Source: Flavobacterium ardleyense | GTDB lineage: Bacteria > Bacteroidota > Bacteroidia > Flavobacteriales > Flavobacteriaceae | NCBI RefSeq assembly: GCF_033547075.1 | Contig: NZ_CP137891.1 | Span: 2,480,001-2,544,000 of the forward strand | DNA: 64,000 nucleotides | Direction of reading: 5' to 3' | Shown here: positions 35,797-44,907 of the stretch, piece by piece | Numbering within the stretch: the stretch's first letter is position 1 | Layout: the number at the start of each line of letters is the position of its first letter | Notes under the pieces: model-generated | The model's input: only the letters and a program-made list of their open reading frames with translations | Told to the model about the DNA's origin: nothing | The model's database searches: none | Made by a program: the position numbers and the translations under genes

Positions 35797-36926
35797 AATT
35801 CTTTATTTAAAACTTTTTTGTAAAGATCTTCGTATAAAGGTAATATGTTTATAATATCAAAAGTCTTGGCGATTTTTAGTGCATTTGCCTTAAATTGAGC
35901 AAGAGTAACTTCGTCTTCTAAAATTGACAGTGCATTTGCAGCCATTGAATCTACGTCCCCTACCGGACTCAAAAAACCCGAAATTCCATCAATATTCACT
36001 TCCGGCAGACCTCCCGAATTACTAGAAATAACTGGAACACTCCAAGCCATCGCTTCTAATGCAGCAAGTCCGAAGCTTTCTGTTTCTGATGGAAGTAAAA
36101 ATAAATCGGTATAACTTAAGATTTGATCTACTTCGTTACTATTTCCCAGAAAGAGAACTTTATCTAAAATACCTAACTTACGACACAATTCTTCGGCCGC
36201 CGCTTTTTCAGGACCATCACCAACCATCAATAATTTGGCAGGTATTTTTTCTTGAATTTTTGCAAAAATCTTGACAACATCTGGTATTCTTTTTACTTTT
36301 CGAAAATTACTTACGTGCGTAATAATGCGCTCACTACTTTTTGCAATGGCAGAGCGCATGCAAGGAATCGTAGGGTCGTTGATGTTATTATTGAGTTCAA
36401 TAAAATTGGGAATAACGTGAATCTCTTTCGTGATGTTGAACAAGTCGTAGGTTTGCTGCTTCAAACTTTCAGACACAGAAGTAACCACATCCGACTTGTT
36501 AATGCTAAAGCATACCGCTGGTTTGTAAAAAGGATGATTTCCTACCAGAGTTATATCTGTCCCGTGCAACGTTGTAACCATCGGAATTTCGATTCCTTCA
36601 TCCTTTAACATTTGCTTTGCCATGTAACCAGCATATGCGTGCGGAATAGCATAGTGTACATGTAGAATTTCAATATCATACAATTTTACCATATCAACCA
36701 GTTTGCTGGACAAGGCCAACTCATAAGGTTGATAATGAAACAAAGGGTATTCCGGAACATTCACCTCGTGATAATGAACATTAGGTCCTAGCAGAGCCAA
36801 TCGTACCGGCTGACTGTAGGTAATAAAATGTACTTCGTGTCCTCTTTTTGCAAGTTCTAAACCTAATTCAGTTGCTACTACGCCACTCCCTCCAAATGTT
36901 GGATAACATACAATTGCTATTTTCAT
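35793..36926 (-). CDS. bshA: N-acetyl-alpha-D-glucosaminyl L-malate synthase (bacillithiol synthesis)
   Basis: A 377-residue GT-B glycosyltransferase (GT4). Start K-I-A-I-V-C-Y-P-T-F-G-G-S-G-V-V-A-T-E-L-G is characteristic of BshA; V-S-N-F-R-K-V-K-R and the E-x7-E motif E-S-F-G-L-A-A-L-E hold the nucleotide-sugar site. It makes GlcNAc-malate, the first step of bacillithiol, in the cytoplasm. bshB and bshC are not in the window, which is common. It is followed by the PrcB lipoprotein gene with 4-bp overlap and preceded by the GH3 gene at 59 bp. Confidence 0.93.
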   Translation of the reverse strand: MKIAIVCYPTFGGSGVVATELGLELAKRGHEVHFITYSQPVRLALLGPNVHYHEVNVPEYPLFHYQPYELALSSKLVDMVKLYDIEILHVHYAIPHAYAGYMAKQMLKDEGIEIPMVTTLHGTDITLVGNHPFYKPAVCFSINKSDVVTSVSESLKQQTYDLFNITKEIHVIPNFIELNNNINDPTIPCMRSAIAKSSERIITHVSNFRKVKRIPDVVKIFAKIQEKIPAKLLMVGDGPEKAAAEELCRKLGILDKVLFLGNSNEVDQILSYTDLFLLPSETESFGLAALEAMAWSVPVISSNSGGLPEVNIDGISGFLSPVGDVDSMAANALSILEDEVTLAQFKANALKIAKTFDIINILPLYEDLYKKVLNKEL

Positions 36927-36985
36927 GTGCTTCTATTCAAAAATTAAAATGTCAAACTATTTTTTACAAAATAAGTTCGAAATTT

Positions 36986-39898
36986 TTAGTTGTGTATAAT
37001 TATAGACTGTTGTATAATCTTCTGTATGTCTTCGCGAATATTTTCTCTACTGAGATTATTTACTTCTGAGTTTGGAAATGTTCTATTGGAAAGAAAAATG
37101 TACACAATGTCAGTTACAGGATCTGCCCAAACCATTGTACCGGTAAAGCCTGTGTGACCAAAACTTTCGGTAGAAACGCAATTGCAGGTCGGACCTGAAT
37201 CGCCAGGAAACTGAGGTTTATCAAAGCCAAGTCCACGACGATTACGCATATCTGCATAAATCTGTTTGTTAAAAGTGTCGAAAGTCTTTTCTGAAAAGAA
37301 TTGGTGATTTCCATAATTTCCTTTCTGTAAATACATCTGCATTAACTTGGCAAGGTCCATTGAATTTGAAAATAATCCTGCATGACCACCAACTCCACCT
37401 TCCATGGCAGCTTCCATATCATGCACATAACCCTGAATAGTTTGATGCCTGTAGTAAGTATCATTTTCGGTTGGAGGAATTCTACTCATATCAAACTTTT
37501 GTAGCGGATTGAATAGTGTATTGTTCATTCCTAAAATTTTATAGAATTTCTCGTCACTCAATTTATCCAAGGATTTTCCGCTTCTTTGCTCCAAATAGTT
37601 TTTAAGTATAATAAATGCAAAATCGCTGTATTTGTATTTATTGTCGCCAGTTAGAGGACTATCGGCGATAAATTTTAAAATAGTATCTCTATAATCATTT
37701 CTAATGTACAAATTTTCGGCAACTTGCATGGCAAAGTCAGCTGAGTAACTATGCTTGTAATATTTATCTAGTGGCATTCCCTTATCATCCAAAGTCTTTT
37801 TATAGAAAGGCATCCACGCCTGTAAACCAGCCGAATGTGTTAATAAACGTTTTAAATCTATATTAGATTTATTCGTCTTTTTTAGTTGTGGCAACATATC
37901 CCCTAACTTGCTATCTGCAGTCAAAACATTGGTATCAAATAGTTGAATAATATTGGGAAGAGTTGCTGCAACTTTCGTAACTGATGCAACATCATAAATA
38001 TCATCGTTTGTCACTTTAATTGATCTATCGTAAGTATGAGTTCCGTACGATTTTTGAAAAATTACTTTACCACGTCTCGCCACCAATATCTGTGCACCAG
38101 GTGTCATCTTTTTGTCAATTGCTTTTTGTGCAATCTGATCAATTTTTGATAAAACGGTTGAGCTCATTCCAACATTTTCCGGAGCGGTAAATCCAAGTCT
38201 GTTTAATTTTTTTGTGGTCAAACCATCATTAACTGCAAAAATTTTATTTATAGAAACTGGCAACTTCCCCTTAGCTTCAATTGCTCCAAAAATTAATTGG
38301 GCAGATACAATTTGCGATATATCTGTGTTTTGATACGAGATAATAATTGCATCGATATTGGAAAAATTTTTAATGGGCATCAAGGAATATGGTTTTGCGA
38401 AAATATCTAAGATTACCGAATTTGATTTTGCAATTGCATCAAGCGTGGCTATCTCAGAATTTTTAAAATCATGTTTTTTCCAAGCACCATCAGCTTTATG
38501 AAAGCCAATAATTACCTTAGTAAAATCTTTTAGGCGCAGCAGTAACGTATCAATATTTTTTTCGTCAATTTCAGTTACTTCGGTATACTTTTTTAAAGTC
38601 TCTACAAATGGACTTTGATTATCATCACCCAATTTTACATAAGCAATGCGTTCGTTTTCCAATTTCTCTATCGGCAGAATGCTTTTATTATTTTTTATGA
38701 CTGTTACTGCATTTTCGTACAATTCATATTGAAGAGCTTCATTTTTTAGATTGTTTAAATCATTAAAAAGATTGTTGGTGTTAATGGGATGATAGTGATC
38801 AAGACCTACTTTATATTTGTATTTTAATATTTTTTTTACAGAATGTTCCAAGCGCTCTTCGGTTAAGATAGAATCTTGATAGGCTACACAAATTTTCTCC
38901 AGTGCCAAAGGAACATCTTCTGCGAATAATAAAATATCATTCCCAGCTAATAAAGCTTCTAAATCTATGTCTCCTGGCTGTTTAAAATTTGATGCACCTT
39001 TCATATTTAGCGCATCCGTAAAGATCAGACCTTTAAAGCCTAATTCTTTTTGCAACACATTCGTTACCACGTTGTAAGAAAGCGAAGTTGGGTAATTTTC
39101 TCGTGGTTCCAGAGCGGGAACTTGCAAATGCGCTACCATGACCGAAGCAAGACCTTCCTTAAAAAGTTTTTTGTACGGATAAAACTCGGTGCTTTCGAGC
39201 CTCTCTTTGGTAAATTTTACCACCGGCAATGTATAATGCGAATCAACCGAAGTATCACCATGGCCTGGAAAATGTTTTCCGGTAGCAAATACGCCTTGTC
39301 GTTGAATTCCCCGCATAAGTGCCGAAGCCCTTTTAGTGACATTTACTTTATCTTCACCAAAAGATCGAGTTCCAATAATTGGATTCAGGGGATTAGTATT
39401 AATATCAAGAACAGGAGCAAAATTAAAATGTACACCCATTCTTTTGCTTTCTGCGCCATAAGCATCACCCACTTTAGTAATGAGATCTAAATTTTGAATC
39501 GCACCCAAAGTCATATTCCACGGAAATCTCGCCACAGAATCCAATCTCATAGACAACCCCCATTCTGCGTCAATTCCAACAAATAATGGAACTTTTGACA
39601 AAGACTGATATCGATTTGTAAGATTTGCTTGTCTAACCGGTCCGCCTTGAAAAAATATCACGCCACCAATTTTATAATTCTTTACCAGTCGTGCAATTCG
39701 ATTTTCGTGAACGGTATCTTTATTGGAGTAAGCGGCAATCATGAAGAGTTGCCCGATACGTTCGTCCAAGGTCATTTGATTATATAAACTGTCTACCCAA
39801 ATGGTTTCGGGTGTTCTCTTTTGTTGTGGAACTTTTACGCGAAGCTGCGCAAAAGAATATTGCACTACAAATAGTAATGCTATTAATAAGATGCGCAT
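36986..39898 (-). CDS. GH3 glycoside hydrolase fused to serine hydrolase (beta-lactamase family)
   Basis: A 970-residue secreted protein. Signal peptide M-R-I-L-L-I-A-L-L to S-F-A-Q. Residues about 25-370 form a GH3 domain with K-H-F-P-G-H-G-D-T-S-V-D-S-H (the NagZ catalytic loop with His/Asp) and nucleophile D295 in F-T-D-A-L-N-M-K-G. A GH3 C-terminal part follows. Residues about 580-970 are a class C beta-lactamase/PBP4-like domain with S639-V-T-K (SxxK) and Y-S-D. The GH3 half should cleave N-acetylglucosaminyl bonds of muropeptides; the second half probably acts on peptide stems or esters. Such fusions occur in Bacteroidota and suggest peptidoglycan recycling. It sits in a cell-wall related minus-strand group. 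Confidence 0.88.
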   Translation of the reverse strand: MRILLIALLFVVQYSFAQLRVKVPQQKRTPETIWVDSLYNQMTLDERIGQLFMIAAYSNKDTVHENRIARLVKNYKIGGVIFFQGGPVRQANLTNRYQSLSKVPLFVGIDAEWGLSMRLDSVARFPWNMTLGAIQNLDLITKVGDAYGAESKRMGVHFNFAPVLDINTNPLNPIIGTRSFGEDKVNVTKRASALMRGIQRQGVFATGKHFPGHGDTSVDSHYTLPVVKFTKERLESTEFYPYKKLFKEGLASVMVAHLQVPALEPRENYPTSLSYNVVTNVLQKELGFKGLIFTDALNMKGASNFKQPGDIDLEALLAGNDILLFAEDVPLALEKICVAYQDSILTEERLEHSVKKILKYKYKVGLDHYHPINTNNLFNDLNNLKNEALQYELYENAVTVIKNNKSILPIEKLENERIAYVKLGDDNQSPFVETLKKYTEVTEIDEKNIDTLLLRLKDFTKVIIGFHKADGAWKKHDFKNSEIATLDAIAKSNSVILDIFAKPYSLMPIKNFSNIDAIIISYQNTDISQIVSAQLIFGAIEAKGKLPVSINKIFAVNDGLTTKKLNRLGFTAPENVGMSSTVLSKIDQIAQKAIDKKMTPGAQILVARRGKVIFQKSYGTHTYDRSIKVTNDDIYDVASVTKVAATLPNIIQLFDTNVLTADSKLGDMLPQLKKTNKSNIDLKRLLTHSAGLQAWMPFYKKTLDDKGMPLDKYYKHSYSADFAMQVAENLYIRNDYRDTILKFIADSPLTGDNKYKYSDFAFIILKNYLEQRSGKSLDKLSDEKFYKILGMNNTLFNPLQKFDMSRIPPTENDTYYRHQTIQGYVHDMEAAMEGGVGGHAGLFSNSMDLAKLMQMYLQKGNYGNHQFFSEKTFDTFNKQIYADMRNRRGLGFDKPQFPGDSGPTCNCVSTESFGHTGFTGTMVWADPVTDIVYIFLSNRTFPNSEVNNLSRENIREDIQKIIQQSIIIHN

Positions 39899-39916
39899 AT
39901 TTTAGTAAGTTTTTTT

Positions 39917-40399
39917 TTAAAAGAATCTGCTGTGCCAGCTGTCAATTGCCGGCACTTCCCAGTATTCATTAAATTCGCCAAGATCATTGACCAAATTATT
40001 AAATACTATTGTATTACCGGAAACCGACTTTTCTTTAGCCATTTTTTTAAATTCAGCCAATGATTTGTGTGCTATGTGATCTCCAGACTTAAAGGTCACA
40101 TTCATCTTGTCCAGCAAATCCACGTCATATTTTTTCTCCAATTCTTGTATAAATCGTACTGAATCGTCAATCGAGCAACCCGTGGCAGCTTGAACTTCCT
40201 GATTTACCGCAAGGACGATAAATCTATTATATTTTAACTGATAAGAAGCTTCAAGGCTCACGCCATGTGCACTCCAACCTTCGAGGTAATTTTTTAGATC
40301 TTTCTCGATTTCTGCAAATTCTTCATCAGAAAATTTTCGATTAGATTGGTAGATCCAAACCTTAGATTCTTCGGGGAGATTTTCAAATGGAACGTACAT
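39917..40399 (-). CDS. unknown protein (family often labelled ABC transporter ATPase)
   Basis: A 160-residue soluble protein. Its relatives in flavobacteria carry the product name ABC transporter ATPase, but no Walker A, Walker B or ABC signature is present, so that name is not supported. Visible features are the start M-Y-V-P-F-E-N-L-P-E-E-S-K-V-W-I-Y, the central A-A-T-G-C-S-I-D-D-S and the end W-H-S-R-F-F. Function is unknown. It lies between the Fe-S protein and GH3 genes at gaps of 32 and 18 bp. Confidence 0.7.
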   Translation of the reverse strand: MYVPFENLPEESKVWIYQSNRKFSDEEFAEIEKDLKNYLEGWSAHGVSLEASYQLKYNRFIVLAVNQEVQAATGCSIDDSVRFIQELEKKYDVDLLDKMNVTFKSGDHIAHKSLAEFKKMAKEKSVSGNTIVFNNLVNDLGEFNEYWEVPAIDSWHSRFF

Positions 40400-40431
40400 A
40401 AGTATAATTTTTTAGTAATTTGCGCTAACTT

Positions 40432-41223
40432 CTATAGGTCAGCTGCATTTGCAATAAGTTCGGCAATGTCCATAATCTTGACATCTTGTTCTTTATTTTT
40501 AGCCTTTACACCATCAGTAAGCATTGTAGTACAGAAAGGACATCCTGCAGCAATAATTTCTGGCTGAAGATCTAATGCTTCCTCTGTGCGTTCAATATTA
40601 ACTTCTTTATTTCCTGGCTCGGCATCTTTAAACATTTGCGCACCTCCTGCTCCACAACAAAGACCGTTTTTCTTTGATCGTTTCATCTCGACCAATTCAG
40701 CATCCAATTTCATAATCAAATCTCGAGGAGCTTCATAGACATTATTTGCACGCCCTAAGTAACATGGATCATGAAAAGTAATTTTTTTTCCTTTAAACTG
40801 TCCACCTTCAATAGTCAGTCTTCCATCATCGAGTAATGATTTAAGAAATTCGGTATGATGCACAATTTCGTAAGTACCACCTAGTTCAGGGTATTCATTT
40901 TTTATAGTATTAAAACAATGGGGGCATGCTGTAACAATTTTCTTAGCTTCATATGCATTCAACACTTCAATGTTCATCATTGCTTGCATTTGAAACAAGA
41001 ACTCGTTTCCCGCACGTTTCGCTGGATCTCCAGTACAACTTTCTTCTGTACCTAATACAGCAAACGACACATTTGATCTATTAAGTATTTTTACAAATGC
41101 TTTCGTTATCTTTTTAGCACGATCATCGAAGCTTCCCATACAACCCACCCAAAATAATACTTCGGGCTGTTTTCCGGCGGCAAGCATTTCGGCCATTGTA
41201 GGCACTATTAATTTTTCTGACAT
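40432..41223 (-). CDS. Fe-S protein with CCG domains (HdrB/GlcF/LutA-like)
   Basis: A 263-residue soluble protein with two cysteine-rich CCG domains. The first contains W-V-G-C-M-G-S and C-P-H-C-F-N-T, the second C-Y-L-G-R, G-L-C-C-G-A-G-G-A-Q-M and C-P-F-C. These domains bind a special [4Fe-4S] cluster or pass electrons, as in heterodisulfide reductase B, glycolate oxidase GlcF and lactate utilisation LutA. The next upstream gene encodes the membrane Fe-S partner. Start taken at the Met at 41223 (M-S-E-K-L-I-V); a longer start at 41247 exists but is less convincing. The redox partner of this complex is not visible here. Confidence 0.87.
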   Translation of the reverse strand: MSEKLIVPTMAEMLAAGKQPEVLFWVGCMGSFDDRAKKITKAFVKILNRSNVSFAVLGTEESCTGDPAKRAGNEFLFQMQAMMNIEVLNAYEAKKIVTACPHCFNTIKNEYPELGGTYEIVHHTEFLKSLLDDGRLTIEGGQFKGKKITFHDPCYLGRANNVYEAPRDLIMKLDAELVEMKRSKKNGLCCGAGGAQMFKDAEPGNKEVNIERTEEALDLQPEIIAAGCPFCTTMLTDGVKAKNKEQDVKIMDIAELIANAADL

Positions 41224-41294
41224 TGTAATATTTTTATAGTCCAGCAAATTGAATTGCCATACTTTTTTAAATTTTTTGCGAGAGAAATTTTACT

Positions 41295-42623
41295 TTACTC
41301 GTCTTTCCAATTTAATCTATCTTGCTGATTGTAAGCCCAAGCTGCACCGTTATTTTCAATTGTAGAAAACATCGTATTAATTGGCGCTGGAGCTGCACTT
41401 TGCTCCATGACAAGAAACTGCCTCATATCCATAATAATTGATAATGGATTAATGTTTACTGGGCACTCTTCAACGCAAGCATTACAAGATGTGCACGCCC
41501 ATAATTCTTCGGGAGTAATATAATCGTTGAGAAGCGTTTTATTATCTGGAACAAAAACTCCTTTATTTGCGTCTATATTTTTTCCCACTTCCTGTAATCT
41601 GTCCCTTGTATCCATCATTATCTTACGAGGAGACAATTTTTTGCCTGTCATATTTGCTGGACAAGCGTCTGTACATCTTCCGCACTCTGTACAAGTATAA
41701 GCGTTTAATAGTTGAACCCAGTTAAGATCTTGAACATCACTTGCACCAAATTTTGCAGGAGCTTCTACAACTGTATCAGCGGGAGGCGCTGCAAATGGAT
41801 CAATGCTTGGATCCATCATCATTTTAACTTCAGCAGTGACGGCAGCGGAGTTTTTAAATTTTCCAAGAGGCTCTAAATTTGCAAAATACGTATTTGGAAA
41901 TGCAAGAAGTATGTGAAGATGTTTTGAATAGTAGAGGTAATTCATAAAGATTAAAATTCCGGTAATATGTGCCCACCAAAAAGTTCTTTCTAAAAGTATC
42001 ACCATACTTACGCTTAATCCATCAAATAGTGGCGCTATAAATTGACTAATGGGAAAAGATCCAACTTGTCTGTAGTGCTCTAAATCCTTAAATTGTAGAT
42101 GATAATCGGCTGCATTCATTAATAAAAATAAAGACATCAAAACAATTTCAAAATATAGAATATAATTGGCATCATCATGAGGCCAGCCTTTTAGATCTGA
42201 GTGAATAAATCTTTTTAGCTTTATGATATTTCGTCTTACTAAAAAAATGATTACAGATACAAGGACAAGCACAGCGAGAATTTCAAATGATGCTATGAGA
42301 AAATTATAAGCCATCCCCATTGAGCCAAAAATTCTGTGCGTTCCGAAAATTCCATCAATGATAATTTCCAGAAGTTCTATATTAATTATAATAAAACCTA
42401 GATACACTATAATGTGAAGCAAACCAGCAACAGGTTTTTTTACCATCTTTTGTTGACCTAAGGCAATTAGTGCCATATTTGCCCATCGCGCCGCGGGATT
42501 ATCACTTCGGTTAATATCCTGACCGAGTTTGATATTACGAATGATTTTCTTGACACTCATAGCGAAAAACCCAAAGCCACAAGCAAGTAGAATAACAAAA
42601 AGTATATTATCTAAGTATGCCAT
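41295..42623 (-). CDS. membrane-bound 4Fe-4S protein (HdrE/HdrD-like electron carrier)
   Basis: A 442-residue protein. N-terminal half has five or six membrane helices resembling the cytochrome-b-like HdrE/NarI-type domain. The C-terminal half carries two 4Fe-4S motifs C-T-E-C-G-R-C-T-D-A-C-P and C-T-S-C-N-A-C-V-E-E-C-P. It pairs with the CCG protein downstream as a membrane quinone- or menaquinone-linked oxidoreductase module by inference. The usual flavin subunit is missing here. The gene starts 8 bp after the MCE gene stop, so the cluster is probably one transcript. Confidence 0.87.
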   Translation of the reverse strand: MAYLDNILFVILLACGFGFFAMSVKKIIRNIKLGQDINRSDNPAARWANMALIALGQQKMVKKPVAGLLHIIVYLGFIIINIELLEIIIDGIFGTHRIFGSMGMAYNFLIASFEILAVLVLVSVIIFLVRRNIIKLKRFIHSDLKGWPHDDANYILYFEIVLMSLFLLMNAADYHLQFKDLEHYRQVGSFPISQFIAPLFDGLSVSMVILLERTFWWAHITGILIFMNYLYYSKHLHILLAFPNTYFANLEPLGKFKNSAAVTAEVKMMMDPSIDPFAAPPADTVVEAPAKFGASDVQDLNWVQLLNAYTCTECGRCTDACPANMTGKKLSPRKIMMDTRDRLQEVGKNIDANKGVFVPDNKTLLNDYITPEELWACTSCNACVEECPVNINPLSIIMDMRQFLVMEQSAAPAPINTMFSTIENNGAAWAYNQQDRLNWKDE

Positions 42624-42631
42624 TATCAGAA

Positions 42632-43615
42632 TTAATTATTTGTTATTGTATCAATTTCTACTTCTACCTTTTCCTCTTCAGGTAATGGCTTATATTCTTT
42701 CGCTTTTTTTCCAAAAAGTGAAAAATGCACATATCGTTTTGGGTTGCGTTTTAGGTCGCTCAATAATTGCTCAAGTTCACGAGAAGCTCCTTCAAGATTA
42801 TCATAAACTTTCTCGTCCTTCATCAGTTTACCCAAAGTACCTTTTCCTGATTCAACGTCTGTCATAAGACTATTTACTTTAGCTAATGAGTTCTCTAGTG
42901 AGCGGACTGACTTATTAAAATTAATTTTGGAAAGAGAATCCGAAACTTTTGCGAGGTTTTTTGAGGTATGATCAAAATTGGAAACTGCATTTCCTATCTT
43001 ACTTCTATTTTCTGCTAGCATCGCATTTACACTCTGACTTGCACCCTTAAATTCTAAAAGTGTAGCATTTAAATTGGCCATACTAGCCTTGAAATGAGCT
43101 TTGGTTGCAGGGTCCAATAATGTATTAATATTTACAAGTACTGAATCTGCGCTTACCACAGCCTTTTCTATTTTATCTTGAAGAGGAGATAATCTATCGC
43201 CAACTAAAGATGTAAGACCAGGCACAACGCCGCTCGCTAAGTAATCTCCACTACTAACAAGGGTTGTATCATCAAGATTTGGAACAATTTGAATTTGCTT
43301 TCCACCAATCAATCCTGGTTCGTAGATATTTACCACGCTAGTTTTAGCAATTGGAAAATCACTATCTATCTGCATTTCTATTACTAACTTGCCCGTATTG
43401 TTGTCGAGCACAATCGATCGTACTTTTCCAATTACAAAGCCATTAATAGTCACTGGAGCTGAAACTACAAGACCTTCTACATTATCGTATTTGGCATATA
43501 ACAATTTATGATTTGACAGCAAATCACGTCCTTGTAGAAAGCTATAACCCCAAATAAATAATAAAATGGAACTTATAACCAATATTGCTGTTTTTATTTC
43601 TCTAGTTAATTTCAA
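42632..43615 (-). CDS. MlaD/MCE domain protein
   Basis: A 327-residue protein with an N-terminal membrane helix (about 8-24), one MCE domain (about 35-115, with V-T-I-N-G-F-V-I-G-K-V and Y-E-P-G-L-I-G-G-K) and a long helical C-terminus (about 135-300) forming a hollow-tube-type coiled coil. MCE proteins shuttle lipids between inner and outer membranes. The MlaE/MlaF ABC transporter subunits are not adjacent. It follows the amidase gene by 57 bp. Confidence 0.88.
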   Translation of the reverse strand: MKLTREIKTAILVISSILLFIWGYSFLQGRDLLSNHKLLYAKYDNVEGLVVSAPVTINGFVIGKVRSIVLDNNTGKLVIEMQIDSDFPIAKTSVVNIYEPGLIGGKQIQIVPNLDDTTLVSSGDYLASGVVPGLTSLVGDRLSPLQDKIEKAVVSADSVLVNINTLLDPATKAHFKASMANLNATLLEFKGASQSVNAMLAENRSKIGNAVSNFDHTSKNLAKVSDSLSKINFNKSVRSLENSLAKVNSLMTDVESGKGTLGKLMKDEKVYDNLEGASRELEQLLSDLKRNPKRYVHFSLFGKKAKEYKPLPEEEKVEVEIDTITNN

Positions 43616-43672
43616 TGGTAGATTTTTTTTTTATTTGACAAATTTAGAACAATAAATTAAATAATGGATTCC

Positions 43673-44824
43673 TTATTTCATTGCTTCTTGCACCGTGACT
43701 TTTTTACCGTCCTTGTATGCAATTACAAATGCCGTTGTGTAGCCCTTTTCTTTAGCTTGTGCTAATAATACTTTGGCTTCTTCATAAGAATCTGCTTCTC
43801 CATACATATATCTGTACAGATTATTAACTGGCTCCATTGATATTTGATTCAATCCTTTAAAATTATACGGAGTAGTTTCGAGTTTTGTTCCACTTACAGC
43901 TAGTTGAATTTTAAAAACAACTCCTTTTGTACTTGCTGGCGCAGCGACAGGCTTTGGCTCAGCTTTTGTCTCAGCAACCTCCTTTACTGGTTGCCTTGTA
44001 GCTGGTTTACTTTCAATTTTTTGTGATGGTCTTACTTCTTCCACCACCGCTCCAGATCCGTAATAAGCTTTCTTGTAATTCACAATCGCCGAAGCAATTG
44101 CCTCTGCAACATCATCTTGGCCCCCATCTGAATCTAGATATTTACCTTCGGCATCATTCGAAATAAAACCCATTTCAACCAAAACTCTTGGCATATAGGC
44201 TTTGTGCAAAACAAGAAACTGAGCTTGCTTTACTCCGCGATTTTTCCTTTTTAGATTGTCAGTAAAATTATCTTGTATTTTTGAAGCAAGATCAATACTG
44301 TTTAAGAGGTACTCTTCTTGCATTAAAGTCATCCCAATTAATGTCTCAGGCGATTTTGGGTCATACCCTTCATATTTTTCCTTATAGTCAGGTTCCAAAG
44401 TAACAACTTGGTTTTCCTTTTTTGCTGCTTCTAAATTCGATGCGTTTTTCGTAACTCCCATGACAAACGTTTCTGTACCAAAAGCAGAAGTATTGCTTGT
44501 TGCATTGCAGTGAATAGAGACAAATATATTTGCATCAGCTTTATTAGCGATATTTGTACGCTCAATAAGTTCAATAAAAACGTCTGTTTTACGAGTGTAA
44601 ATAACTTCGATCGATTTATCTTTTTCTAAAATTTTCCCTACTTTTTGCACAACCGCTAAAGCGATGTTTTTTTCAATGTGGCCATTGTATAATGCACCAT
44701 AATCCTTCCCGCCGTGTCCGGCATCAAGGACAACTTTAAATTTTGATGACTGTGCATTGGCATTGCTTCCAGCTGCAAAAACTATAAATAAGAAAGCTAA
44801 TTGAATTTTATTTTTGATAGACAT
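43673..44824 (-). CDS. N-acetylmuramoyl-L-alanine amidase (Amidase_3) with SPOR-like tail
   Basis: A 383-residue periplasmic enzyme. Signal peptide to A-N-A-Q (about residue 25), amidase domain (30-250) with zinc-binding H in V-L-D-A-G-H-G-G-K-D, E in G-H-I-E-K-N, the second H in S-I-H-C-N-A and the late E in V-E-M-G-F. A Pro/Lys/Ala linker and a SPOR-like repeat (about 300-383, V-F-K-I-Q-L-A-V) follow; SPOR binds denuded glycan at division sites. It cleaves the Mur-peptide bond during cell separation. The gene is divergent from lptD across a palindromic promoter region. Confidence 0.92.
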   Translation of the reverse strand: MSIKNKIQLAFLFIVFAAGSNANAQSSKFKVVLDAGHGGKDYGALYNGHIEKNIALAVVQKVGKILEKDKSIEVIYTRKTDVFIELIERTNIANKADANIFVSIHCNATSNTSAFGTETFVMGVTKNASNLEAAKKENQVVTLEPDYKEKYEGYDPKSPETLIGMTLMQEEYLLNSIDLASKIQDNFTDNLKRKNRGVKQAQFLVLHKAYMPRVLVEMGFISNDAEGKYLDSDGGQDDVAEAIASAIVNYKKAYYGSGAVVEEVRPSQKIESKPATRQPVKEVAETKAEPKPVAAPASTKGVVFKIQLAVSGTKLETTPYNFKGLNQISMEPVNNLYRYMYGEADSYEEAKVLLAQAKEKGYTTAFVIAYKDGKKVTVQEAMK

Positions 44825-44876
44825 AGAAAGTAAAAGTTAATTTAATTGAGAACCCTCGATTATAAAAATATATTTT

Positions 44877-44900
44877 GATTATTTTTGGACAAAAATAATC
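44877..44900. promoter_or_regulatory. palindromic double promoter of amidase (minus) and lptD (plus)
   Basis: An 11-base arm GATTATTTTTG (44877-44887), a two-base centre (GA), and its exact reverse complement (44890-44900). Each arm holds a perfect TAnnTTTG: TATTTTTG on plus at 44880-44887 and on minus at 44897-44890. So the two -7 boxes face each other. The perfect palindrome is also suited to bind a dimeric regulator. Confidence 0.65.
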
Positions 44901-44907
44901 TGTAAGT

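Noticed and set aside
39917..40399. ABC transporter ATPase as product name
   Set aside because: No nucleotide-binding motif is present.
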